NCBI RefSeq assembly: GCF_028368975.1
Contig: NZ_JAQNDM010000002.1
Span: 7,000,425-7,064,424 of the forward strand
Direction: 5' to 3'
Length of the DNA stretch: 64,000 nt
DNA from: Stigmatella ashevillena
Lineage (GTDB): Bacteria > Myxococcota > Myxococcia > Myxococcales > Myxococcaceae
Position 1 is the first letter of the stretch, and every line of letters starts with the position of its first letter. This document shows positions 54,254 to 63,697 of this stretch, in pieces. The translations under genes and the position numbers were made by a program. The notes below the pieces were generated by a model that had not been told where the DNA came from, made no database searches, and saw nothing but the letters and a program-made list of their open reading frames with translations.

Positions 54254-55740
54254 GCTCCTCCCTGCGCTCGCGAGGCCAGGCCCTGGTGCTCCTGTGCCTG
54301 ACGATGTTGCTCATCACGCTGATGGTCTGCCTCACGCTCTCCTTCTCGATGCGGGTGCGCGAGAAGATGGAGGCCCAGAGCGTGGCGGACCTGGCCGCCT
54401 ACAGCGGCGCGGTGGCCACCGCGCGCACCTTCAACAGCATTGCCCTCATGCGCCGGGCGCAGACGGGCCACCTGGTGGCCTCCTCCGCGACGATGAGCCT
54501 CATCAGCTGGACCAGCATGATGCGCGCCAACCTCAACGTTGCCCGCAGCGCGCTCCAGCCCTGTCCCGCCGCCGTCGAGGCCTTGAGGACCCTGAACGAG
54601 CAGACCGCGGAGATTGAACAGAAGTGGCACGAGATGGACGCGCGCGCTGGGGTGCAGGCCTACAACATCCACCTCCTGGGCGGGCACCTGGGCAGCATGC
54701 AGGGCATGATGTTCGAGCAGTTGAAGGAGTCCGTCGCCGGAGGGCAGAACTCCTTCACCCAGCAGATGGCGGCCATGGCGTCGAAGGGGAGCCGCTTCCC
54801 GGGTGAGCTGCACGCGGGCCCCACCCCCGTGTCCGTGGGCGAGCTGGTGTACGCCACCTCCGGCGGCTACGACCACGCCCTCGACATGGCCATGGCCACC
54901 CGGGGCCATGAATTCATCACCCGACGCCAGGGCATGCCGGACTTCAATGGCACCCAAGGCATCCTGGGGGTGCTGAGCGCCGCGGGCGCCCGGCTGCGCG
55001 TCATCCGCGGAGGCGGGAGTGCCTACTGGGGCAAGGCCCGAGGCCACGGAGGACGGGCCGACGCACCCCACTTCACCTGGGCGGAGGACCACGCCTTGGT
55101 GGAGGTGACCTTCCCCGGCTGCGCGCCCCTGCGCACGAACGCCTGGGCGTACGTGAAGGCGACGGACTTGCAGGACGAGTCCGACGAGCATGCGTGGAGC
55201 TCCCCCGTCCCGGGGATTGGCAGGGCGGACCCAGGCATGGAGAAGCAGTATCGGCACACGCTCCTGCCCTGCTTTCCGAGGCGCTACTGCCCAAGCACCT
55301 TCATCGGCGGCATGGCGTACAACACCGGAGACCGCGAGGACGGGAACATCTGGGCCCAGCCGAAAATCTTCGCGCTCGCCCAGCGGGACTACAAGGCCCG
55401 GGGGGGCGCGAGCGATCCCTGGAACCTGCGGTTCAACTTCCAGTTCTCCCAGCAGGGCAGCAGCGCGTTCGACAACCACGGCCTGGCGCTGGCCGATGGC
55501 ACGGACATCAGCGTGCAGTCCGCGCTGGCCACCGGGCTGGCGTACTACCACCGGCGCGGGCACTGGAACGAGCCGCCCAACCTCTGGAATCCCTTCTGGC
55601 GTGCCACCCTCGTCTCGGCGGACATCGACTCGGGCGGCAACCTGCTGAAGGGCGGCACGGATGTTCCGGACACCGTGGGCGCACCGGGAGCCGCGGCCTT
55701 CGAGCAGCTCGTCCGGGCGGGCTACAAGGGGGTGCACTGA
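54250..55740 (+). CDS. Tad-like (TadG N-terminal type) envelope protein
   Basis: 496 residues. GQALVLLCLTMLLITLMVCL is a single N-terminal anchor of the Tad/Flp type, followed by EAQSVADLAAYSGAVATART, the common TadG core that resembles MREKMEAQSVADLAAYS in related proteins. The rest is a unique extracytoplasmic domain of about 430 residues with several Cys residues (CPAAVE, FPGCAP, LPCFPRRYCP). The stop overlaps the next start (TGATG). Confidence 0.78.
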   Translation: MSSSLRSRGQALVLLCLTMLLITLMVCLTLSFSMRVREKMEAQSVADLAAYSGAVATARTFNSIALMRRAQTGHLVASSATMSLISWTSMMRANLNVARSALQPCPAAVEALRTLNEQTAEIEQKWHEMDARAGVQAYNIHLLGGHLGSMQGMMFEQLKESVAGGQNSFTQQMAAMASKGSRFPGELHAGPTPVSVGELVYATSGGYDHALDMAMATRGHEFITRRQGMPDFNGTQGILGVLSAAGARLRVIRGGGSAYWGKARGHGGRADAPHFTWAEDHALVEVTFPGCAPLRTNAWAYVKATDLQDESDEHAWSSPVPGIGRADPGMEKQYRHTLLPCFPRRYCPSTFIGGMAYNTGDREDGNIWAQPKIFALAQRDYKARGGASDPWNLRFNFQFSQQGSSAFDNHGLALADGTDISVQSALATGLAYYHRRGHWNEPPNLWNPFWRATLVSADIDSGGNLLKGGTDVPDTVGAPGAAAFEQLVRAGYKGVH

Positions 55741-56801
55741 TGTCCGCGCTTCGCCAACACCCCCGTGGCCAGTCCGTCGTGGAGCTGGCGGTGGGCCTCA
55801 TCGTCTTCATCACCGTGATGATGTTCGGCATTCACTTCGCAGAGGTGGGCTACCTGTCGCTCAAGGTGCACGAGGCGGCGGTCTCTCCGCTGTGGGACAG
55901 CACGGCGTTCCGGGTGCACCGGATGCAGCACCAGCCGGACAACATCGGCGACTTCAGCACCTTCCCCTCCATTGCGCCGTGGGTGATGAGCGATGCGAAC
56001 CTGCGCTACCGGGACTTCGACGGGCGCAGCTCCACCTCGGGGGACCGCGATCAGGTGTCCCACGTGTTCACCCGGATCGACGGCATGCAGGTGCAGTGCG
56101 AGCGGGACGATAAGGTGGAGTTCGATCTGCCCCGTAGCCGGATGCCTGCCATGCGCTCGCCCCGGGCGGGAGATTGGGGCTACTACCCCCCGGGCCAGGA
56201 CGTGGGGGCGGAGACGGACAGCGTGCTCGATGAAATCTACGAGAACGTGGGAGGGATCAGCTGCACGGCGGAGGCCCACGTCGAGGGGCTGTCCACCCTG
56301 CCCACCTCCTTCCTGGAGGGCACGAAGGGCTTCTTCCAGGCTCCGCACTCCGTGAGGCTGGACATGAAGACCTGCGCGGCGGGCCGGGCCGTGGGTGGGG
56401 TCTGCCAGGGGCGCTACGGCATCCTCCTGGGGGACTTTGGTTTCTCCGATGCCGACCTGAGCGGGCACTGCCCCTTGCAGCCCGAGATGCCGGACTCGCC
56501 CTGCGCCGAGAACCGGGCCTTCTATTACGCGGCCCGGAAGGTGTTCGATCAGGGGGGCCGTGCCGCGGGCAATGCCGCCTCCGAGTTCGCCGAGTTCTTC
56601 GTCGGCTACAGCCCCATCGACGAGAACAGCTTCTTCATGAGCTACCGCGGCGAGGAAGATGGCTACATCGAGCGGGACACGCCGCGCGGAGAGTCCCAGG
56701 ACGAGCGGGACCGGCCCCGCAACACGGGAGGCATCGACCACAAGCCCGAAGCCATCCGCCGCAACTCCAACAAGTGCTTTCTGGGACTGACCCGATGTTG
56801 A
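55740..56801 (+). CDS. TadE-like envelope protein
   Basis: 353 residues. RGQSVVELAVGLIVFITVMM is the third TadE-type anchor of this operon. The external part has Cys pairs (QVQCERD, ISCTAE, KTCAAG, GVCQGR, GHCPLQ, SPCAEN) that would form disulfides. Overlapping starts and stops through the operon indicate coupled translation and a joint structure. Confidence 0.78.
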   Translation: MSALRQHPRGQSVVELAVGLIVFITVMMFGIHFAEVGYLSLKVHEAAVSPLWDSTAFRVHRMQHQPDNIGDFSTFPSIAPWVMSDANLRYRDFDGRSSTSGDRDQVSHVFTRIDGMQVQCERDDKVEFDLPRSRMPAMRSPRAGDWGYYPPGQDVGAETDSVLDEIYENVGGISCTAEAHVEGLSTLPTSFLEGTKGFFQAPHSVRLDMKTCAAGRAVGGVCQGRYGILLGDFGFSDADLSGHCPLQPEMPDSPCAENRAFYYAARKVFDQGGRAAGNAASEFAEFFVGYSPIDENSFFMSYRGEEDGYIERDTPRGESQDERDRPRNTGGIDHKPEAIRRNSNKCFLGLTRC

Positions 56802-57475
56802 GCTGCCTGCTCGTGCTCGAGGTGTTGTTGGCCGCGCCGCCGGCCGGAGAGCCCCTTCAGTGGCAGGTGCCGGGGCAGGTCTCCACGGTGGAGGTGCCCG
56901 GTGGGATGAACGTGGGCGGCATCCCCATTCGCCTCCAGGTCTATACCTCGAAGGAGAGCGTGGACCGGCTGCTCCAGTACTTCGCCACCGCGTTCGACGA
57001 GTCGGGCTTCTACATCGAGCGCCAGCAGAAGCAGTTGGCCGCCGAGCCCCACCTCACCGCGCTGAACACGCGCACGCTGACCTCCTACACCGTCATCCTC
57101 GAAAAGGAGGCCAGCGGGCTCACGACGGTGGTGCTGGGCGAGGCGAAGATGGGGGAGTTCAAGCCCCTGCCTGCCTCGGAGCTGTTGCCCGTGTACCCGG
57201 GGGCGCAAAGCGTGCTCCAGGGAGATTTCGAGGGGGCAAAGACGCTCGCCTTCCGGGTGGAGGCGAAGGAGGCCCAGGTGAGCGCTTGGTACCGGGAGCG
57301 GCTCTTGCGCGCGGGTTACAAGGAGGAGGGGCCCCTCGTCTTCCGTCGGCAGGAGCAGGAAGTCCGGCTCTCCGCCGCGGTTCGCGAGGGCGCGCTCGAC
57401 GTCGTCCTGTTCCTCAAGACGGCAGGGGAGCGCCCTCTGCTGGAGCCCGAGGCCGTGAGCCACAGCGCGCCCTGA
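56795..57475 (+). CDS. exported protein of the Tad-like operon
   Basis: 226 residues from ATG 56795, overlapping the upstream stop. A hydrophobic N-terminus (MLSCLLVLEVLLAAPPAGE) is probably a cleaved signal peptide. The body has two similar halves of about 90 residues each (DRLLQYFATAFDESGFYIER; VSAWYRERLLRAGYKEEGPL), so it may be an internal duplication. No catalytic residues are recognised. It is likely a periplasmic partner of the Tad-like proteins. Confidence 0.7.
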   Translation: MLSCLLVLEVLLAAPPAGEPLQWQVPGQVSTVEVPGGMNVGGIPIRLQVYTSKESVDRLLQYFATAFDESGFYIERQQKQLAAEPHLTALNTRTLTSYTVILEKEASGLTTVVLGEAKMGEFKPLPASELLPVYPGAQSVLQGDFEGAKTLAFRVEAKEAQVSAWYRERLLRAGYKEEGPLVFRRQEQEVRLSAAVREGALDVVLFLKTAGERPLLEPEAVSHSAP

Positions 57476-57493
57476 TCCCGCGCGTGGGCCTGA

Positions 57494-57841
57494 TCAGGGG
57501 CCCATACGCGATGTGCTTGGGGACGCTGCAAATTCAGCTCCTTCACTGGTCAGAAACTGATCCAGGAGGTCGACGATTTCGCTGAGCGTCCGGTCGAGAT
57601 TGGCTCCGCACGCCTCAAAAATGTGCTTGCCCCACCACATGGAGGAGAGCCTCCATTCAGAGTGCTTCAAGTGAAGCCATTCCTCGAAGCGAGCATGCTG
57701 ACCGGGCTTGCCTACGTCTGTCAGCGCAGATTCATAGCCATGAATGAACAAGAACAAGTGTTCGAGAGAGAAGTGGGGTGAGTACATCTGGGGACGCTCA
57801 CAGATGCTCCGGAGGCGGATGAAGAGATTCCCCTGGGTCAT
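57494..57841 (-). CDS. small conserved-type hypothetical protein
   Basis: 115 residues from ATG 57841 (MTQGNLFIRLRSICERPQMY); a start at 57901 adds 20 residues. It is rich in aromatic residues: SLEHLFLFIHGYESAL, FEEWLHLKHSEWRLSSMWWG. Helical and cytosolic. I recall similar ICERPxMY proteins in myxobacteria but no function. It converges with the Tad-like operon, 18 bases apart. Confidence 0.65.
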   Translation of the reverse strand: MTQGNLFIRLRSICERPQMYSPHFSLEHLFLFIHGYESALTDVGKPGQHARFEEWLHLKHSEWRLSSMWWGKHIFEACGANLDRTLSEIVDLLDQFLTSEGAEFAASPSTSRMGP

Positions 57842-57934
57842 GGCTCTAAGTGTCCCGCCTAAGCCCGCGCGAAGGAAGGGCCAACACTTGCTGTTCAGCA
57901 TCCCACCGGGGGCGGGAGAGGGAACTCCTGTGGA

Positions 57935-59317
57935 TCACTCGGTGATGGTGAACCGGACGGGGACGGTGAAGGCCGCGGAGTTGCGGCCCGTGAGCGTCAC
58001 GTCCGCCTCATAGCTCCCTGGGGGCAGCTCCCCCTGGACGATGATGTGGAAGCGCGAGACGGTCCCCGTCTCCATCCAGACCGGGAAGGCCTGGGGGCAC
58101 GTGGAGAACACACACGAGAGCCACTCGCCCAGGGCGACGAACGGCGTGGCAATGGCGAGCGGGACCGCCAGGAAGGGGGCGGCGATTCCCGCCTCACCCA
58201 CGGTGTCCCAGAGCTGCTCGACGGTTGTCTCCACCTCCCCGAGCGCGACGCGGACCGCCTCCTTGCCGCTGCCGGTGACCTGAAGATCCGAGAGCACCGC
58301 CTGACCGCGCAGCGTCTTCTCCCGGAAGATCACCGGGACCAGCCCGCGCTGGTTCTTCTTCAGCGTGAGGGGCGTCGCGTCGTAGGACACCTCCAGCTCC
58401 GCCGGAATGAGCAGCCCCAACTCCGTCACGGCCTGGGTGAGCCGGAAGGTGTCCGCGCTCCGCACGGTACCGGGCTGGACGGTGAGCTTCGCCTCGAGCC
58501 CCATCACCGCGCTGGGCAGCGGCGGGGCAGCGGCCAGCGCGGGCGAGGTGATCGAGCCCTCGCTCATCTTGCCTCCCAGTGCGAACCCGCCGTACTCGAC
58601 CGTGCTCGATGTCACCTCGATGCGCGAGACGCCGTCCCAGTACATCTGCTTCGCGGAGGTGATCGTCACGCTCCCTGGGAGGGCGGTATTGCCCGTGGCA
58701 GTGACCAGGACTCCGCGGGTGAAGCCCGAGAGGCGCAGGTTCCCAGGAGACACGCTCGCGGCGTTCGAGAAGAACAGGGCACTCTTCGCGTCACTCCAGC
58801 CCTCGGGGAAGGTGACCTGAGGCTTGGAGCCACCGGTGACAGATGTGGTGCTCAGCTCGACGGCGGGCGAGGCGGTTCCGTCCTCCAGGTGGGTGCGCGT
58901 GGTGATGGCTCCAATCTCCACCTGCCCCAGCGTGCCGCCAGCGACATGGATTCGCTGGCCCTCCAGTACAAGGAGCCCCGTCTCGGCTCCGACCTGGGCG
59001 TCCGCGAAGAAGAGGTAGTGCTTTTTGTCCGGGAAGAGGGGCCCTGGGGCGAGCACGCCGGAGTCGACCTGCACCCGCCCCTTTCCGCTGATGTGGATGG
59101 GGTTGCCGGAGAGCTCGAAGGTGGCCAGCACGCCGCGGGGGAGCCCCGCGTTCTCGGTCGTCCAGCGGGCGCGGCGTTGATCGAGCGTCTCCGGGGGCTG
59201 GTTCTCATCGTCCGGTCCTGCTCCCTCAGCGGGGCCGGAGGAATCACCACACCCCAGTGAGCCCAGGAGGGTGAGCACGGCACACACCGACACCAGGGAT
59301 TTGATCAGGTTCCGCAT
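57935..59317 (-). CDS. large beta-rich lipoprotein, unknown function
   Basis: 460 residues. The signal ends in LGSLGC. Most of the chain is Thr/Ser/Val/Gly-rich beta strand (VTGGSKPQVTFPEGWSDAKS, SVTITSAKQMYWDGVSRIEV). A Cys pair sits in SCVFSTCPQ near 410. The end GRNSAAFTVPVRFTITE looks like an Ig-like strand. No enzyme motif is visible; it could be a surface adhesin or scaffold. Confidence 0.7.
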   Translation of the reverse strand: MRNLIKSLVSVCAVLTLLGSLGCGDSSGPAEGAGPDDENQPPETLDQRRARWTTENAGLPRGVLATFELSGNPIHISGKGRVQVDSGVLAPGPLFPDKKHYLFFADAQVGAETGLLVLEGQRIHVAGGTLGQVEIGAITTRTHLEDGTASPAVELSTTSVTGGSKPQVTFPEGWSDAKSALFFSNAASVSPGNLRLSGFTRGVLVTATGNTALPGSVTITSAKQMYWDGVSRIEVTSSTVEYGGFALGGKMSEGSITSPALAAAPPLPSAVMGLEAKLTVQPGTVRSADTFRLTQAVTELGLLIPAELEVSYDATPLTLKKNQRGLVPVIFREKTLRGQAVLSDLQVTGSGKEAVRVALGEVETTVEQLWDTVGEAGIAAPFLAVPLAIATPFVALGEWLSCVFSTCPQAFPVWMETGTVSRFHIIVQGELPPGSYEADVTLTGRNSAAFTVPVRFTITE

Positions 59318-59431
59318 GAACGCTCCGTCACAGCCGACCCACTGTTCACCGGTGTATTGTCCGTGGGCTGACGTTCTGGATCATGCCGCGGTGCGCAGCA
59401 CGTGGGGAGACGAGCACGCGGAAGGCCGCGC

Positions 59432-59857
59432 TCAGTCCTCGGACTTCTGTAGCCGCTCGAGGAGCCTCGCCAACTCCGAGCGCTCCGCCTGGGTCAAGCG
59501 TGCCAGACGCCGCTCGCATGCTTCATCGAGCAGCGCGCGTGTGGCCTCCATCGCCTTGCGCCCTGACGGCGTGAGCGTGAGGCGGAAGCGCCGCAGATCA
59601 TCGGCCTGCGTCTCGCGCCGGATGAAACCCGCTGCCTCCATCCGCTTCACCATGAACGTGATCGACGGCTTCGGCGTGAGCAGCGCGCGGGCGAGGGCGG
59701 CCGGGTTCGGGTGCTCATCGAGCTTATCGAGGAGGAACAGTTCCTTCATCTCGAGTCCGTGCTCGCGCACCTGGGGCTCGACCTCCACGAGGATCGACAT
59801 CGAGAACTCGAAGTTGAGCGTCCAGAGTGCCCACGACGAGACCTTGCGCACACCCAC
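59432..59857 (-). CDS. MarR-family transcriptional regulator
   Basis: 141 residues from GTG 59857, just after AAGGAGG. Winged helix: ELFLLDKLDEHPNPAALARA, LTPKPSITFMVKRMEAAGFI as recognition helix, and the wing RRFRLTLTPSGRKAMEAT. MarR proteins usually repress a divergent gene and respond to phenolic or oxidative signals. It is divergent from the aldo/keto reductase at 59970 across 112 bases that hold an inverted repeat. Confidence 0.88.
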   Translation of the reverse strand: MGVRKVSSWALWTLNFEFSMSILVEVEPQVREHGLEMKELFLLDKLDEHPNPAALARALLTPKPSITFMVKRMEAAGFIRRETQADDLRRFRLTLTPSGRKAMEATRALLDEACERRLARLTQAERSELARLLERLQKSED

Positions 59858-59904
59858 ACTTCCTCCTTGACGGCGGAGTCCCGTCCAGAGATAGTTCCAT
59901 GTTG

Positions 59905-59927
59905 AACTGTTCTGAATTTGAACAGTT
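59905..59927. promoter_or_regulatory. MarR-type operator between divergent genes
   Basis: AACTGTTC (59905-59912) and GAACAGTT (59920-59927) form a perfect 8-base inverted repeat with a 7-base spacer. Several TTGAA units surround it. Placement between the MarR gene and its divergent target fits autoregulation. Confidence 0.65.
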
Positions 59928-59969
59928 TGAATCTTGAACTACACCCAACCACCCTGACGGAGTCAATCC

Positions 59970-61058
59970 ATGCCGCTCGACCACTATGTCACACTCGGCC
60001 GCTCGGGACTGCGAGTGAGCCCCTTCTGCCTCGGCGCCATGACGTTCGGAGAGGACCTGGGCTGGGGGAGCAGCGTCCAGGAGTCCAAGGCCATCCTCGA
60101 CCGCTACATCGAGTTGGGCGGCAACTTCATCGACACCGCGAACCTCTACACGAAGGGCCACTCCGAGAAGATCATCGGTGACCACGTGGGCCATGACCGC
60201 GCGAAGCGCGACCGGCTCGTCATCGCGACGAAGTTCAGCGGGAACATGCACGTCGGCGACCCGAACGGTGGCGGCTCAAGCCGCAAATCGATCATCGAGG
60301 CCTGCGAGCAGTCATTGAGGCGTCTGCGCACCGACTACATCGACCTCTACTGGCTGCACCACTGGGACGCGCTCACGCCCATCGAGGAGACGATGTCCAC
60401 GCTGCACGAGCTCGTGAGCTCGGGCAAGGTGCGCTACATCGGCGTCTCGGATACGCCCGCCTGGAAGACGACGCAGGCGCAGATGCTCGCGCTCTTTCGG
60501 GGCTGGGCGCCGTTCATCGCCCTGCAGATCGAATACTCGCTCCTCGAGCGCACCGTGGAAGGCGAGCTCATTCCGATGGCCAAGGAGCTGGGGCTCGGCG
60601 TCACGCCGTGGTCGCCGCTCAAGGGCGGCATCCTCAGCGGCAAGTACACGCGCGAGAATGCCGGGACGGTGAAGTTGGACCGCAGCTGGGCCACGGGTCT
60701 CCTCGCTGACGGAAAGGTCTACAACCTCATCGACGAGCTCCGGCGAATCGCCGCCGAACTCGACACGACCGTCGCGCGCGCGGCACTCGCATGGGTGCAA
60801 TCACGGCCCGCGGTCGCGTCGACGATCATCGGGGCACGCTCGCTCGCGCAGTTCGACGACAACGTGAAGGCCCTCGATGTCCAGCTGAAGCCCGAGCAGA
60901 CCGCGGCCCTCGACAAGCTCACCGAGCCGGTGCTGCCCTTCCCTTGCGGCATACTCGACTTGTTGCGCATGAGCCACGCGGGTGGCACCACCATCAACGG
61001 AAAGCCCTCGCAGCTCCTCCCTGCGTTTGGCGTCTCGAAGAAGGGCGATCACTACTGA
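59970..61058 (+). CDS. aldo/keto reductase, MarR-controlled
   Basis: 362 residues. AKR tetrad: Asp and Tyr in IDTANLYTKGHSEKIIGD, Lys in LVIATKFSG and His in LYWLHHWD. The length and the GVTPWSPLKGGILSGKY segment place it near the AKR at 40216. The substrate is not known. The divergent MarR gene suggests induction by a small, possibly toxic, aldehyde or phenolic. Confidence 0.9.
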   Translation: MPLDHYVTLGRSGLRVSPFCLGAMTFGEDLGWGSSVQESKAILDRYIELGGNFIDTANLYTKGHSEKIIGDHVGHDRAKRDRLVIATKFSGNMHVGDPNGGGSSRKSIIEACEQSLRRLRTDYIDLYWLHHWDALTPIEETMSTLHELVSSGKVRYIGVSDTPAWKTTQAQMLALFRGWAPFIALQIEYSLLERTVEGELIPMAKELGLGVTPWSPLKGGILSGKYTRENAGTVKLDRSWATGLLADGKVYNLIDELRRIAAELDTTVARAALAWVQSRPAVASTIIGARSLAQFDDNVKALDVQLKPEQTAALDKLTEPVLPFPCGILDLLRMSHAGGTTINGKPSQLLPAFGVSKKGDHY

Positions 61059-61112
61059 TCGTAGTATGAAGGCGCCCCAGAGGACGATTGCCGGGCGCAA
61101 CGGAGGGGCGAG

Positions 61113-61625
61113 ATGATGAGGGCACGCGCGCTTGCTACAGTCGCAGTGATACTGACGGGATGTGTCAAGCCTGCTGCCTCGTGGAAGGGCGCAGTGAAGT
61201 GGCCAGAGACCGAGCAGGAAGAGCAATCGGTCAAGACCGTTGTCCCCTCTTCAGAAGCTGGGGCCGCGCTTGCTGCGGCAGCAGCCATTCGCGAGATGGT
61301 GAGAACCCATCCGTTTCCAAGGCTTTTCAGGGGATGCTCCAGTCCTGAGCAGGGAATGGATGTCGCTGTTTTCACGGGCCCGACACCGGCCTTGTATTAC
61401 GTGGTGCTGGAGCAGCGCTTTGATCGATGCGGAGGCCCAGTAGGTCGTGTTCTTGACTGGGATTATGTTTACGCCGTCACCCCTCAGGGCGAAGTGGTGG
61501 AGAAGGCCCCGCCACCTCGAGGTGCGGACACGGGGACAGGAACGTCTCCTTCGCCAGCCTTACCCCCTCCACCTTCTCCTCCGTCGGCGCCCGTGACGCC
61601 ACCGGTCTCTCCTGGAAATCAGTGA
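61113..61625 (+). CDS. two-cysteine lipoprotein (copy A2, locus IV)
   Basis: 170 residues; two adjacent ATGs. The lipobox is VILTGC. The block AALAAAAAIREMVRTHPFP, GCSSPEQGMDVAVF, YYVVLEQRFDRCGGP and YAVTPQGEVVEKAP is nearly identical to A1 at 43877. The tail is Pro-rich and shorter than in A1. It lies 49 bases before the kinase K2, linking this lipoprotein family to the kinase family. Confidence 0.78.
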   Translation: MMRARALATVAVILTGCVKPAASWKGAVKWPETEQEEQSVKTVVPSSEAGAALAAAAAIREMVRTHPFPRLFRGCSSPEQGMDVAVFTGPTPALYYVVLEQRFDRCGGPVGRVLDWDYVYAVTPQGEVVEKAPPPRGADTGTGTSPSPALPPPPSPPSAPVTPPVSPGNQ

Positions 61626-61674
61626 CCGAGGATTCGAGTTCCCTCTACTCGCCTGAGCGCTAATCTCCAGGAGA

Positions 61675-63012
61675 GTGAATCCGGCCTCCCTTCCTGTTGA
61701 TTTCGAAGTAGGTCCCTGGCGGGTGCTGCGGCTGCGCGGCTGGGGCTCGTATGGCGTCGTCTACCAAGTGGAGCACGCCGAGTTGGAGAGCCCCTTCGCC
61801 CTGAAGGTGGCGGTGCATGGGTGGGATCCGCGCTTCGAGCGTGAAGCAGAGTTGCTCAAGCGCCTGAGCCATCCGAATGTGCCCAGGCTCCAGGCCGAAG
61901 GCCAGTGGAAGCCGCCAGGGGGGAAGGCGTTCCCATACCTCGTGATGGAATGGGTGGAAGGAGTGACGCTGTACGAGTGGGCCTCTGCCCATCCGCTGAC
62001 CTCGCGTCAGGTGTTGAGGCTGTTGGCCCAGGTGGCCCGTGCGTTGGAAGCCACCCACGCGGTGGAGGGTGTGCACCGGGATGTGAAGGGGGGCAACGTG
62101 CTGGTGCGCTCAGACGCCAGCGTGGTGCTGATGGACTTCGGCTCCGGACATTATCGAGGTGCGCCCAAGCTGACACACCACATGCCCGCTCCGGGGACGT
62201 CTGAGTACCGAAGTCCAGAGTCGCTGAGATTCCATTGGGAGTGGAGGCATGATGCCACCGCGCACTACGCGGCCCAGCCGGCGGATGATGTGTATGCCCT
62301 GGGAATGATGGCCTACCGACTGGTCACCGGCCGATATCCGCCCAGCGCGTCGAGATTCGAAGAGGGCCCCGGGGGAATTCGGCTCATCCAGACCGAGCTC
62401 ATGGCGCCCGGGCAGTGGGCCACCCTGTGCCCAGAGTTGGAGGGGCTCATTCAGCAGATGGTGTCCCTTGAGCCCTCGAAGCGAGGGAGCGCGGCAGAAG
62501 TGGCGCGGGCTCTGGAGCGGGCGGCGAGGAAGGCGGGCCGCCAAGCGGATGTGCCCATCACTTCCGGTCCCTCGCAAGAGCAGAACTCGAAAGAGACACG
62601 GGTGGGCGCTTTACGCGTGGATGGGAGGAGACTCGCCGGGCTCGCAGCGGCCCTGGCCGCCCTGTTGGCCACAGGGATGTGGTGGACGGTCGAAGGGTTG
62701 CCCGTCATGGTCGTTCAGAGTGCCCAAGAGGACGTGGCGACGGGGCTGGCGGATGAGTCACTTGCGTCGTTCGAGGATGGAGGGGCGCCTGTATTGAAGA
62801 CAGGTGGGATTGGGCTCGACATGCCCCGGAAGCCCTTCTCGGGACAGAGCCGCCCTCCCTGCGAAAAGTCGGAGGCCGAGATCAACGGAGGGTGCTGGGG
62901 ACGCTTGAGCGAGGTGGCCCCGCCGTGCGGAGCTCGCTCTTACGAATGGAAAAGCGGATGCTATCTGCCTGTTCCACAGGTCGTGAGGCCTGCGACGTCT
63001 GCCCCGCAGTGA
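61675..63012 (+). CDS. transmembrane Ser/Thr kinase with Cys-rich outer tail (copy K2)
   Basis: 445 residues from GTG 61675; the start is set by alignment with K1, although the SD-like AGGAG is very close. Kinase motifs: GWGSYGVVY, K44, HRD 134-136 (HRDVKGGN), DFG 154-156 and PGTSEYRSPESLR, a complete activation end unlike K1. Membrane helix near 322-340 (LAGLAAALAALLATGMWW). The outer tail is PPCEKSEAEINGGCW, then PPCGARSYEWKSGCYLP and RPATSAPQ, matching K1. It sits between A2 and S3. Confidence 0.87.
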   Translation: MNPASLPVDFEVGPWRVLRLRGWGSYGVVYQVEHAELESPFALKVAVHGWDPRFEREAELLKRLSHPNVPRLQAEGQWKPPGGKAFPYLVMEWVEGVTLYEWASAHPLTSRQVLRLLAQVARALEATHAVEGVHRDVKGGNVLVRSDASVVLMDFGSGHYRGAPKLTHHMPAPGTSEYRSPESLRFHWEWRHDATAHYAAQPADDVYALGMMAYRLVTGRYPPSASRFEEGPGGIRLIQTELMAPGQWATLCPELEGLIQQMVSLEPSKRGSAAEVARALERAARKAGRQADVPITSGPSQEQNSKETRVGALRVDGRRLAGLAAALAALLATGMWWTVEGLPVMVVQSAQEDVATGLADESLASFEDGGAPVLKTGGIGLDMPRKPFSGQSRPPCEKSEAEINGGCWGRLSEVAPPCGARSYEWKSGCYLPVPQVVRPATSAPQ

Positions 63013-63180
63013 CGGGTCCGCCGCTCAGGACACGTCGGGACGGGAGGTTGAGTGGGCTGGAAGGAGGGCGATTTGCTCAGACAATTTTTCTCCGCGCTGT
63101 TCAAGGGCATGGCTGCCAGTTCTGGTTTGCTACGCCAACTCGTTAGCCCTATCGACAGAACCCCATCGAGGCGAAGCGAC

Positions 63181-63600
63181 ATGAGGCATCTTCTTCCTAC
63201 GCTACTCTGTTGTGCCAGCATGCTGACGGGTTGCTCTCTCTTTGGGTATTACAAGCATGAGAAGCCACCATGGGCATCGCCTGAAGAGAGCACCAAGGTT
63301 CAGTTCTTAAACTCATTAGAGGGAGGAGTTCGGCTGACCGGGCCTATGATGACTGCTTTGAAGGTAGCGATGGATGACTACCTTCCTCCTAGCACCAGGG
63401 CTGAGGACCAGAAGTATCCGGCTGGCAGGTGCCTGGCCCAGTGGAAGTACATCAACGCTACGGTCTTCCAGGCTAGCGATGATCTCTTCTTTGTCCTCTT
63501 CATTCCGGATCTCTCCCACTGTGGGTCCGGGTTCATCGAACTGGACGCGGGAGCAGAGTACGCCATTGACGGGGCGGGTCGCATTCTCGCCAAGAGGTAG
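63181..63600 (+). CDS. two-cysteine lipoprotein (copy S3, locus IV)
   Basis: 139 residues from ATG 63181. The lipobox is SMLTGC. GPMMTALKVAMDDYLPP, a first Cys (GRCLAQ), a second Cys (SHCGSG) and DAGAEYAIDGAGRILAKR align with S1 and S2. It follows K2 by 168 bases. The region looks A/T-richer than the kinase gene, as in locus I. Confidence 0.78.
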   Translation: MRHLLPTLLCCASMLTGCSLFGYYKHEKPPWASPEESTKVQFLNSLEGGVRLTGPMMTALKVAMDDYLPPSTRAEDQKYPAGRCLAQWKYINATVFQASDDLFFVLFIPDLSHCGSGFIELDAGAEYAIDGAGRILAKR

Positions 63601-63697
63601 CGCGACGGCACGCTTAAATATGCATGGAATTCTTGTATTTCATGATTCCATCGACTATGCCAACGTGGCGCGCATGAGCCGCGCATGGGAGGACACA

